Source of the DNA: a virus
DNA: 41,415 nt
Reading direction: 5' to 3' (one strand)
IMG/VR virus record: IMGVR_UViG_3300019124_000015
Coordinates: 1-41,415 of that record
Shown here: piece after piece, positions 8,480 to 13,979 of the stretch
How the letters are laid out: every line of letters begins with the position of its first letter
Numbering within the stretch: the stretch's first letter is position 1
The notes under the pieces: model-generated
What the model saw: only the letters and a program-made list of their open reading frames with translations
Told to the model about the DNA's origin: nothing
Database searches by the model: none
Made by a program: the position numbers and the translations under genes

Positions 8480-8574
8480 TGGCACCACTCGTGGCACCAC
8501 ACGGCACCACACGCCGCTAAGTGCTTGATTTGCAAGGGATGCCGACGGATTGAGAATCCGGCACCACGGCACCA
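8480..8574. repeat. Cluster of [T/C]GGCACCA repeats with a tRNA-like stem-loop
   Basis: Copies are TGGCACCA at 8480 and 8492, and CGGCACCA at 8502, 8559 and 8567. They are the inverse of the TGGTGCCA repeats next to attP. Between them is CGGATTGAGAATCCG (8546-8560), a perfect 6-bp stem with a 3-base apex that also reads like a tRNA anticodon arm. This could be a second set of integrase or excisionase sites, or a relic of another attachment site. Confidence 0.5.
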
Positions 8575-8850
8575 GTGGGCCGCAGAGGCCACCACACGGC
8601 GCACCACACGCGCCACGCGCAGGAGCTGCAAGGGCTCGGGCTGCTGATGTTTGCCCGTTTGCCTTTGCGCTCCTGTTTTTTGTCTCCAGGGCCACCACAC
8701 GGCCACCACGAGGCCACCACACGGCACACGGCCACGTTAGGCCACACGGCCACGTTAGGGCCACCACACGGCACGCATACAGCCATCGCACGCGCCCGGC
8801 ATGGTGCCTGTATCCACCACCACACGCCACGCGCACACGTGGGCCACACG
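8565..8850. repeat. Degenerate CCACCACACGG repeat tract
   Basis: C/A-rich low-complexity sequence with many CCACCACACGG-like units (around 8588, 8690, 8712, 8762, 8818). CACACGGCCACGTTAGG occurs at 8725-8741 and again at 8743-8759, period 18. T7 carries short repeat arrays beside its terminal repeats, so a packaging-terminus role is possible but unproven. Confidence 0.55.
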
Positions 8851-8906
8851 CTGCCCGATTGGTGCCACTCATGGGCCGCGCCACACGTGCCACGGATTGC
8901 TGCCAC

Positions 8907-8935
8907 TTGACAAACATTTCCGCTTCTGGAACAAT
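8907..8935 (+). promoter_or_regulatory. Host-type (sigma70) early promoter with an embedded palindrome
   Basis: A perfect -35 box TTGACA (8907-8912), a 17-base spacer and a -10 candidate AACAAT (8930-8935, 4 of 6). It lies 37 bases before the first early gene. The spacer contains TTCC-GCTTCT-GGAA (8918-8931), a member of the operator-like family, so a protein bound there would block host RNA polymerase. Confidence 0.75.
8918..8931 (+). promoter_or_regulatory. Operator-like site O1 (TTCC-N6-GGAA) in the early promoter
   Basis: TTCC (8918-8921), centre GCTTCT, GGAA (8928-8931). It fits the consensus TTCC-RCTNCY-GGAA shared with 13822, 15362 and 16407, and it overlaps the spacer and the first two bases of the -10 box. 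Confidence 0.6.
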
Positions 8936-8971
8936 TCGCCCTGTTCGCAACGCACTACAGGAGACCAGCAA

Positions 8972-9721
8972 ATGGCACTGTCCAAGGAACCTACCGGCTA
9001 CACCATCTGGGAAGGCTTCAGCCTCCTCGATGGCTCTCCCATCGCTGTCGTGGCCCTGCTCGGCAGCTCGAATCGGAAGACTGGAGACATGGTCCAGACC
9101 TACATCATCCGCCGCGACATGAAGCCCACCGAGGCCGTCCGCACGGGCGCTGATGCGGCCATCTGCGGCGACTGCAAGCATCGCCCGTTCAACGGTGGCG
9201 CGTGCTACGTGGTGGTGGCCCAGGGGCCCACCGTGGTCTGGAAGGGGCTCGTGGCGGGCAAGTATCCGCGCAAGGATGCCGCCGAGGTGGGCCGCATGGT
9301 GGCCGGGCGGATGGTGCGCCTGGGCACCTATGGCGATCCTGCGGCTGTACCTTTCCACATCTGGAATGAATTGGTGGCCCACGCCGCCGGGCGCACTGGC
9401 TACAGCCACCAGTGGCGCAATGAGACCCTGCCTCTGGCCCACCGTCAGGCCATCGCGCGGCTGACCATGGCGTCCGTCGACAACCTCGAAGAGGCCCAGC
9501 AAGCCCGCGCCCAGGGTCTCCGCTATTTCCGCATCCGCGTGGCATCCGAGCCCGTCCAGCGTGGCGAGTTCGTGTGCCCAGCGTCCGACGAAGCGGGCAA
9601 GCGCAAAACGTGCGCCACGTGCGGCGCGTGCAGTGGGTCCGAGAAGCCCACTGCGGCGAGCCCCGTCATCGTGGTCCACGGCGCGAAGGCAAGCCGCTAC
9701 GTGGCCCAACGCTCGGCCTAA
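8972..9721 (+). CDS. First early protein, unknown, two cysteine clusters
   Basis: Protein of 249 aa. ATG 8972 follows an AGGAGA ribosome site and is the first good start after the early promoter. Two possible zinc clusters are visible: CGDCKHRPFNGGACY (about residues 60-74) and CPASDEAGKRKTCATCGACSG near the C-terminus (about 205-226). The middle is mixed helix and strand with no enzyme motif I recognise. As the first gene read by host polymerase it would be a candidate for host takeover or anti-restriction, by position only. Confidence 0.82.
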   Translation: MALSKEPTGYTIWEGFSLLDGSPIAVVALLGSSNRKTGDMVQTYIIRRDMKPTEAVRTGADAAICGDCKHRPFNGGACYVVVAQGPTVVWKGLVAGKYPRKDAAEVGRMVAGRMVRLGTYGDPAAVPFHIWNELVAHAAGRTGYSHQWRNETLPLAHRQAIARLTMASVDNLEEAQQARAQGLRYFRIRVASEPVQRGEFVCPASDEAGKRKTCATCGACSGSEKPTAASPVIVVHGAKASRYVAQRSA

Positions 9722-9764
9722 TCGTTCCGTTTCCGTAACCGTTCCACTCACAGGAGGACACCAC

Positions 9765-9863
9765 ATGCCCACTTTCGACGACCTGCTGGAGCTGGCCCGC
9801 GAGGCCGAGCTGGAGGCGCTGAGCGCCGCCCTTTGGGACCTGCTCACCGGGGAGGCCCAGTGA
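9765..9863 (+). CDS. Very small acidic early protein
   Basis: Peptide of 32 aa beginning MPTFDDLLELAREAELEAL and ending LTGEAQ, probably one amphipathic helix. A strong AGGAGG site lies 8 bases before the ATG, and the stop overlaps the next start (TGATG). Not recognised. Its strong ribosome site and coupling argue that it is translated. Confidence 0.6.
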   Translation: MPTFDDLLELAREAELEALSAALWDLLTGEAQ

Positions 9864-10270
9864 TGCGAGTCGCCGCCTACTGGAACCTGCACCGGCACTG
9901 CTGGAGCCTGAAGGCTCTGGAGGGCCCAGACAAGGGCCGCGTGAAGTACCACGCGAGCGCCTTCCAGCTCACGGACTGCCAGTTTCGCGTGAGCGAGGCC
10001 GGACGGCAGCGCGTGCTGCGCGAGAAGCGCAAGAACGTCCACGCCTACGTGGTCGGGCGGCTGGCCGGGTGGGTCGACCTCGATGGGGACCAGGGCCAGT
10101 GGGGCACCGACTGCCCAGGCGAGGCCGAGGGCGTGCCGGTCACCTACAACCCGTACCGCGCGCCCACCTTCGAGTCCGCCGACCTCCTGCGGACGCCCAT
10201 GCAGGCCGCGCCGCGCGTGGTGGCCGTGGGCCGTCGCGTGGTGGCCTGCCACGGGGAGGCCGTGCAATGA
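9863..10270 (+). CDS. Unknown early protein
   Basis: Protein of 135 aa, start coupled to the preceding stop. Opens MRVAAYWNLHRHCWSLKALEGPDKGRVKYHASAFQLTDCQFRVSEAGRQRVLREKRKNVHAYVVGRL, a pattern seen in small phage proteins of unknown role. It is basic in the N-terminal half, without membrane segments, and the C-terminal 40 residues are Val/Arg-rich. The next start overlaps its stop (ATGA). Confidence 0.75.
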   Translation: MRVAAYWNLHRHCWSLKALEGPDKGRVKYHASAFQLTDCQFRVSEAGRQRVLREKRKNVHAYVVGRLAGWVDLDGDQGQWGTDCPGEAEGVPVTYNPYRAPTFESADLLRTPMQAAPRVVAVGRRVVACHGEAVQ

Positions 10271-10467
10271 GCCGCTTCGCCTACGAGGTCGCGCCCACGC
10301 GGCCCACGCTGGAGGGCTTCGAGGTCTGCACCGAGGCCGAGGCCACGCAGTGGTCGGTCTACCGCAGGCCCACCGAGGGCCAGGAGCGGCTGGCCGAGTG
10401 GGTGGCCGACTGCGCCGAGCGTGCGAACGCCGAGAGGCTGGCCGCGTGCCTGGGGAGGGCTGCGTGA
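10267..10467 (+). CDS. Unknown small early protein
   Basis: Protein of 66 aa, mostly helical (EGQERLAEWVADCAERANAERLAACLG). ATG overlaps the upstream TGA, and its own TGA overlaps the next ATG, so it is part of a translationally coupled run of small early genes. Not recognised. Confidence 0.68.
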   Translation: MSRFAYEVAPTRPTLEGFEVCTEAEATQWSVYRRPTEGQERLAEWVADCAERANAERLAACLGRAA

Positions 10468-10664
10468 TGGCCCAGGTCTGCTTCCGCTGCCGCCGCCGCG
10501 TGCCCCTGAGCGCCGCAGGCACCCGCTACACGTGCCTCTGTGGCCGGACCTTCCCGGTGCCGCGCCTGTCGCCCGAGTTCGAGGAGGAGCTGGCGGTCTA
10601 CCGGGACCAGTGCCGCCGCGCGGCCCAGCGCATGGGGGTCGGACAGCCCAGGCGCATCTGGTGA
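10467..10664 (+). CDS. Small zinc-ribbon-like early protein
   Basis: Protein of 65 aa, start coupled to the previous stop. MAQVCFRCRRRVPLSAAGTRYTCLCG gives a CxxC...CxC pair typical of a small zinc ribbon, followed by a helical tail (SPEFEEELAVYRDQCRRAAQRMG). Small zinc-ribbon proteins often bind nucleic acid or an RNA polymerase; no specific role can be assigned. Confidence 0.68.
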   Translation: MAQVCFRCRRRVPLSAAGTRYTCLCGRTFPVPRLSPEFEEELAVYRDQCRRAAQRMGVGQPRRIW

Positions 10665-10684
10665 CGCCCAGAGCTGCGCCCGTA

Positions 10685-10703
10685 GGGCACCCGCGTGGTG
10701 CCC
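10685..10703 (+). other. Hairpin between early genes
   Basis: GGGCACC (10685-10691), loop CGCGT, GGTGCCC (10697-10703). There is no T run after it, so it is more likely an RNA processing or stabilising hairpin than an intrinsic terminator. It lies in the only sizeable gap of the small early gene run. Confidence 0.4.
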
Positions 10704-10743
10704 CTCGGGGGCCGCTTTGAGCCCGCAACAGGAGAACCGACAC

Positions 10744-10986
10744 ATGGACGAGAACACCTACATGGACGCCGCCCGCGAAGCCTGGGCGACCCGCTGCCGC
10801 GAGCTGGGGCTGCGGAAGGGGACCGTGAAGCGCGAGGACCAGCTCGCCGCGTTCCTCCAGGGCGTGGTGGCCGTGGCGACCGCTGCCGGCCTGATGCCCA
10901 TGCACCGCGCCCAGATGGTCGCCTTCATGGTGGCCGTGGGCCGGGGCGAGGAGCTGCTGGCCCCGCGCGTGACGGAGGGCGCGTGA
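10744..10986 (+). CDS. Unknown small early protein
   Basis: Protein of 80 aa preceded by AGGAGAA. It is predominantly helical (MDENTYMDAAREAWATRCRELGLRKG, then a hydrophobic AAFLQGVVAVATAAGLM helix). The hydrophobic helix contains no charged residues over about 15 positions, but I do not think it spans a membrane. The stop overlaps the next start. Confidence 0.7.
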   Translation: MDENTYMDAAREAWATRCRELGLRKGTVKREDQLAAFLQGVVAVATAAGLMPMHRAQMVAFMVAVGRGEELLAPRVTEGA

Positions 10987-11264
10987 TGGCTGCCAAGACC
11001 CGCGCCTACCGCGTCCGCGACCTGTCGGTGGACGAGGAGCCCACGACCTACGTGGGGACCTTCGCCCAGGCCCGCGAGTTCGTCCGCGAGAAGGCCCCCA
11101 TCGACCGCGACTCCGTGGTCGTGGCCGAGGTCGAGGTCGCGAGCGACAAGGACGGCCTCCTCCAGGCCCTCAACGGCGAGCCGGTGGAGTTCGTCAAGCG
11201 CCAGTGGATCGGCACGAAGCGCGGCGGACTGCGCCAAACGCACGACGAGCAGGGGCGGCTCTGA
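10986..11264 (+). CDS. Unknown small early protein
   Basis: Protein of 92 aa coupled to the preceding gene (TGATGG). A beta-alpha pattern is seen: TRAYRVRDLSVDEEPTTYVGTFAQAREFVREKAP, then SVVVAEVEVASDKDGLLQALNGEPVEFVKRQWIGTKRGG. The C-terminus is basic. Not recognised; no catalytic motif visible. Confidence 0.7.
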   Translation: MAAKTRAYRVRDLSVDEEPTTYVGTFAQAREFVREKAPIDRDSVVVAEVEVASDKDGLLQALNGEPVEFVKRQWIGTKRGGLRQTHDEQGRL

Positions 11265-11311
11265 CAGCCCACCTGACCCATCCCGTTCAACTCACACAAG
11301 GAGCCCACAAC

Positions 11312-11719
11312 ATGACTGCATTCGCACTCCGCACCATCGACGTTGCACACCGGCAAGCCGTCCTCGACGCCCAGACCTGCATCAGCCCGCGCGTGCTGGG
11401 CGAGGCGCTGCGCCGCACCGTCCGCCTGGGGCGGGCCACCATCTACCGCGAGACCGAGGAGCGCGCCCGCTGGCGCAAGGTCTTCGAGGTGGCCCAGGAG
11501 CTGCCCGACACGGTCCTTGTGGTCACGGCCTTGAAAACGGATGGGTCGACCCGCACCTTCAACTGCCGAGCTGTCCCGGGCGGTGACTACACCCGCCGGT
11601 ACGCGCTCGTCATTGATCTGGAGAAAGGAGACTACCGGCGCATCAACCTGGATGGGATTGTCAAGGTGACCATGGAGACCCACGCAGAGGGCCTGTCAAG
11701 CCCCGGGTTGGGTGAGTGA
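11312..11719 (+). CDS. Unknown early protein
   Basis: Protein of 135 aa with an AAGGAG ribosome site 8 bases before ATG 11312. It begins with about 40 helical residues, then an Arg-rich helix (LRRTVRLGRATIYRETEERARWRKVF) and three or four beta strands. Not recognised. It ends just before the control region of the MarR-type gene. Confidence 0.72.
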   Translation: MTAFALRTIDVAHRQAVLDAQTCISPRVLGEALRRTVRLGRATIYRETEERARWRKVFEVAQELPDTVLVVTALKTDGSTRTFNCRAVPGGDYTRRYALVIDLEKGDYRRINLDGIVKVTMETHAEGLSSPGLGE

Positions 11720-11793
11720 GGGTGGTGAGCCGCTCGGACGCGCCGGCCACAGGCGCGATGGGAGGAGGGGCTCACCTTGCGGGCTTTACTGCC

Positions 11794-11812
11794 TACAATT
11801 CCGCTACCGAAA
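11794..11812 (+). promoter_or_regulatory. -10-like box and operator-like site O2 before the MarR-type gene
   Basis: TACAAT (11794-11799, 5 of 6 to TATAAT) is overlapped by TTCC-GCTACC-GAAA (11799-11812), one mismatch from TTCC-RCTNCY-GGAA. I see no good -35 box at 16-18 bases upstream, so a promoter here would be weak or activator-dependent. Position 27-45 bases before ATG 11839 would suit autoregulation. Confidence 0.45.
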
Positions 11813-11838
11813 CCATTCCTACAGGAGCCCCAGAGCAA

Positions 11839-12237
11839 ATGGCATCCACCAACAAAGAGACCCCGACCACACGGGTGGCGCTGGTCCACATCTTCCTGAA
11901 GCAGCTTCAGGACTTGACCGAGGACAACACAATGCCCACGCAGCAAATCCTGCTGCTGACCGCGCTGTACGTCCGAGGACAGATGAACCAGGGCGACCTG
12001 ACGAAGGAAACCGGGGTGGCTATGAGTAGTTGCAGCCGGAACATCGCCAAGCTCGGAAAGGGCACGTTCGGCACCCCAGGCATGGGGTACGTGACCCAGG
12101 AAGAGGACGAGCGGGACCGGCGCATCAAACTGGTCCGGCTCACTCCGAAGGGCAAGGCCCTGATCGAGGAAATCCTGGAGCGAGTGAGCAGGGCCTTCGG
12201 AGACAAGGTCCATGCTGTTCGTACATCGCCTGTATAG
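11839..12237 (+). CDS. MarR-type winged-helix regulator, lysogeny regulator candidate
   Basis: Protein of 132 aa. Residues 36-100 form a MarR winged helix: QQILLLTALYVRGQMNQGDLTKETGVAMSSCSRNIAKLGKG is the helix-turn-helix with recognition helix around SSCSRNIAKL, and DERDRRIKLVRLTPKGKALIEEI is the wing plus the start of the dimerisation helix. An N-terminal helix precedes. MarR proteins bind palindromes as dimers. It lies between the early genes and integrase, where temperate phages keep their repressor, and no CI-type repressor is present elsewhere. ATG 11839 follows ACAGGAG; a longer start at 11716 would add a low-complexity tail and run through the control region. Confidence 0.82.
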   Translation: MASTNKETPTTRVALVHIFLKQLQDLTEDNTMPTQQILLLTALYVRGQMNQGDLTKETGVAMSSCSRNIAKLGKGTFGTPGMGYVTQEEDERDRRIKLVRLTPKGKALIEEILERVSRAFGDKVHAVRTSPV

Positions 12238-12529
12238 AAGGAATTGGTCGCACGTAGATGTGTATGTGGTTGATGGGACTCTCGTCGTCGAGCTGGGGAG
12301 CTGGTCGATAGAGGTCAGTCCCCCGAACCTGGGCAACCTGAAGAGGAACTGGTTGAAGAGCGCAGTAGCCGCGAGCCTGACGCTCTACGTGGTCGCGGAT
12401 GTCTGCATCGATTGGAAGATGAGCCATGAAGGTACGTTACTTCGAGAAGCGTGGGCAATGGTGGATGGACTTCAAGGACGCGGCTGGCTCCCGCCGTCGT
12501 GTTCCGACGGGGTGTGCATCGAAGAGTGA
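12212..12529 (+). CDS. Possible small protein overlapping the integrase start
   Basis: Open frame of 105 codons. The part before the integrase start reads naturally (VDVYVVDGTLVVELGSWSIEVSP, then KSAVAASLTLYVVADVCIDWKM), and otherwise 188 bases would be empty. However, it overlaps integrase by 104 bases and the MarR-type gene by 26, and has no clear ribosome site. Doubtful. Confidence 0.28.
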   Translation: MLFVHRLYRRNWSHVDVYVVDGTLVVELGSWSIEVSPPNLGNLKRNWLKSAVAASLTLYVVADVCIDWKMSHEGTLLREAWAMVDGLQGRGWLPPSCSDGVCIEE

Positions 12530-13556
12530 GGCGGAGCGCACCGCGCCCAGCTTGCTGGCCAAGTACCTCGCGGGGGCTCCTGCCCCTGCGGCGCGCGCGC
12601 CCTCGATTTCCGCTGAGCTTCCGGTGGCGGAAGCGGTGCAGCCCCGGAAGGGCTCCACCATTACGTTTGCGGAAGCCTTCCAGAAGGCGAAGCGCGAGCG
12701 GGACGAGTGGGCGCAGGCCAAGGACCGCAAGGGCATCGAGTCCAAGTGGCTCCAGGTCTCGGCCTACTGGGGCGCGGACACGCCGCTGGCGAAGGCCAAC
12801 TACGACACCGTCCTGCGGTGGCGCGAGGCCATGCTGAAGGAGGAAGGCAAGCGCAAGGGCACCACGCTCTCGCACTCGGCCATCAACCACCGGCTGTCGT
12901 TCGTGTCCGTGCTGCTGGAGGTCTGCCGCCTGCCGCCACACGGCGTGAAGCACCTCTCGGTGGCGAACAACAAGCGCATGCGCCGCGTCCGCGAGGACGA
13001 GCTGCAAGCCATGCTCTCCTGGCTGCTCGCTAACCACCATCTGAAGGGAGCGACCTCACTGCACGACCTCGTCCAGGTGGCCCTACTCACGACCGCGCGC
13101 CAGGGCGAGCTGCTCGACCTGCCGTGGCGGGATGTGTACTTCGACCGCAGCACCGTGGTGTTCCGGGACACGAAGAACGACGACTCGCGGGAGGTTCTGC
13201 TGTCGCCGCCCGCCCTTCGCATCCTGGAGCGCCGCCGGGACCTGGGCCTGACCGGCCCCTTCGCGGACCTGGACAAGCACCGCATCACGAAGCTCTGGGC
13301 CAAGGCCCGGGAGGCCCTGGGGCTGGCGGACGACCCGGAGTTCGTCTTCCACGTGGCGACCCGCCACGAGGGCCTGTCCCGGGCCGGCGAGACCGGGGCC
13401 AACACGTTCCTCATCCAGGCCCTCGGCGGGCACCGCTCGGTCGAGGCAGCGAAGCGGTACGTGAAGCCCGAGGCCCACGCCCAGCGCATGCTGGTCGAGG
13501 CCATCGCGAACTACCGCAAGCCTTCTTCCGATGTTGCAACCGTTACGGAGGCGTGA
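12426..13556 (+). CDS. int: Tyrosine recombinase (phage integrase)
   Basis: Protein of 376 aa. Residues 1-60 are an arm-binding-like domain (MKVRYFEKRGQWWMDFKDAAGSRRRVPTG); 70-180 a SAM-like core-binding domain. The catalytic domain shows Arg225 in TTARQGELLDLPW, Lys250 in DTKNDDSRE, the GGHRS box (His336) and the nucleophile Tyr345 in KRYVKPEA. Box II reads FHVATRHEGLSR (H309, R313), one residue longer than the usual HxxR, or with Val in the His place. The stop lies 20 bases before the tRNA-Asn core, the normal int-attP arrangement. It should insert the phage into, and with help remove it from, a host tRNA-Asn gene. Confidence 0.95.
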   Translation: MKVRYFEKRGQWWMDFKDAAGSRRRVPTGCASKSEAERTAPSLLAKYLAGAPAPAARAPSISAELPVAEAVQPRKGSTITFAEAFQKAKRERDEWAQAKDRKGIESKWLQVSAYWGADTPLAKANYDTVLRWREAMLKEEGKRKGTTLSHSAINHRLSFVSVLLEVCRLPPHGVKHLSVANNKRMRRVREDELQAMLSWLLANHHLKGATSLHDLVQVALLTTARQGELLDLPWRDVYFDRSTVVFRDTKNDDSREVLLSPPALRILERRRDLGLTGPFADLDKHRITKLWAKAREALGLADDPEFVFHVATRHEGLSRAGETGANTFLIQALGGHRSVEAAKRYVKPEAHAQRMLVEAIANYRKPSSDVATVTEA

Positions 13557-13576
13557 AAGATGCAGAAGCGGAACTA

Positions 13577-13625
13577 TGGACTGTTAATCCGTAGGTCCCT
13601 GGTTCGAGCCCAGGTCGGGGAGCCA
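13577..13625 (+). other. attP core: 3' part of a tRNA-Asn gene
   Basis: 49 bases from the anticodon arm to the 3' CCA-like end of tRNA-Asn: GGACTGTTAATCC (anticodon GTT in loop CTGTTAA), variable region, T arm CCTGG-TTCGAGC-CCAGG, acceptor strand TCGGGGA and discriminator GCCA. No D arm or 5' acceptor strand lies upstream, so this is not a complete tRNA. Such a fragment next to an integrase gene restores the host tRNA on integration. Confidence 0.88.
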
Positions 13626-13672
13626 AACACAGAGCGGGCCGCAGCGGTAGCGGCCACTCTCGAAGCCCACCG

Positions 13673-13805
13673 TGGTGCCAAGTTGGTGCCACGGTTGGTG
13701 CCAAAACTCCCACCCCACCGCCCCCTCTCGCAACGCGCGAAGCCAGCATCCATGCGGCTTTCCGCGTGGTGCCACTGGTGCCAGTTGGTGCCAAAAGTGG
13801 TGCCA
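13673..13805 (+). repeat. Seven TGGTGCCA direct repeats, integrase arm-site candidates
   Basis: Identical octamers start at 13673, 13684, 13696 and at 13767, 13776, 13786, 13798: two clusters of three and four with 9-12 base spacing, about one helical turn. They begin 48 bases from the attP core. Direct repeats beside the core are what arm-binding domains of tyrosine integrases recognise. Single copies with related sequence lie at 8860 and, inverted, at 8480-8574. Confidence 0.72.
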
Positions 13806-13817
13806 TTTTTCGCCCGA

Positions 13818-13839
13818 ATGCTTCCACTCCCGGAAGCAT
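13818..13839 (+). promoter_or_regulatory. Operator-like palindrome O3 in the RNA polymerase leader
   Basis: Eight-base arms ATGCTTCC (13818-13825) and GGAAGCAT (13832-13839) around ACTCCC. A nearly identical copy, centre ACTACC, lies inside the RNA polymerase gene at 15358. A further minus-strand site TGCC-GCTACC-GGAA (13856-13869) follows 17 bases on. As RNA it would form a stable hairpin, but no T tract follows. Confidence 0.62.
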
Positions 13840-13891
13840 CCGGCACCGCCTGCCTTTCCGGTAGCGGCACGGGTTTCTGACCCGGCCCAGC

Positions 13892-13911
13892 CTAAACCCC
13901 GAGCCTCGCTC
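13892..13911 (+). promoter_or_regulatory. Phage RNA polymerase promoter candidate P1, before its own gene
   Basis: CTAAACCCCGAGCCTCGCTC, 69 bases before the RNA polymerase ATG. The same 20 bases are at 16441, 16492, 18593 and 27866. Length and spacing fit T7-class promoters, and the TAAAnCCC start resembles the promoter of Pseudomonas phage gh-1. A promoter here would give positive feedback on the polymerase. Confidence 0.7.
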
Positions 13912-13917
13912 CCGGGG

Positions 13918-13938
13918 GGCTGAGCCGAAGGCGAAGCC
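13918..13938 (+). other. Leader hairpin downstream of P1
   Basis: Nested hairpin: outer GGCT (13918-13921) with AGCC (13935-13938), inner GCC-GAA-GGC, separated by GA/GA. Nearly the same structure follows promoter P5 (27888-27909), so it is likely a transcript 5' stem-loop. Confidence 0.55.
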
Positions 13939-13979
13939 TCCTGTGGAGCCCTTGAAGACCACCTTCTGGAGCCCACTAG

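Larger units (their letters stand above)
8124..8906. other. Gene-poor, repeat-rich regulatory region
   Basis: I see no convincing gene here on either strand; the open frames are low-complexity artefacts of C/A-rich repeats. It holds two GAAGACCACCCC repeats (8141, 8161), an inverted and direct repeat cluster (8224-8292), a minus-strand phage promoter motif (8300-8316), five GGCACCA repeats (8480-8574), and a long stretch of degenerate CCACCACACGG units with a 17-base direct repeat. In T7-type phages the terminal repeat and concatemer junction lie between terminase and the first early gene, which is this interval. Confidence 0.6.

Noticed and set aside
8480-8867. CRISPR array
   Set aside because: The repeats are 8-17 bases with irregular spacing and no unique spacers of constant length.
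8550-9122. Plus-strand frame overlapping the first early gene
   Set aside because: The sequence is repeat-derived and runs through the early promoter into the real gene in another frame.
8198-10522. Long open frame on the minus strand (774 codons)
   Set aside because: It is the mirror of the early genes and of the C/A-rich repeat tract. It is highly biased in Pro/Arg/Ala, lacks a ribosome site and has no recognisable domain, whereas the plus-strand genes have coupled starts.
13562-13625. Complete functional tRNA-Asn gene
   Set aside because: Only the anticodon arm to the 3' end is present. The upstream bases do not form a D arm or the 5' acceptor strand.
13560-13880. Plus-strand frame across the tRNA-Asn fragment and repeats
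   Set aside because: It reads through the att core and the TGGTGCCA repeats, giving low-complexity LVPRLVPKLVP sequence. No function or ribosome site.
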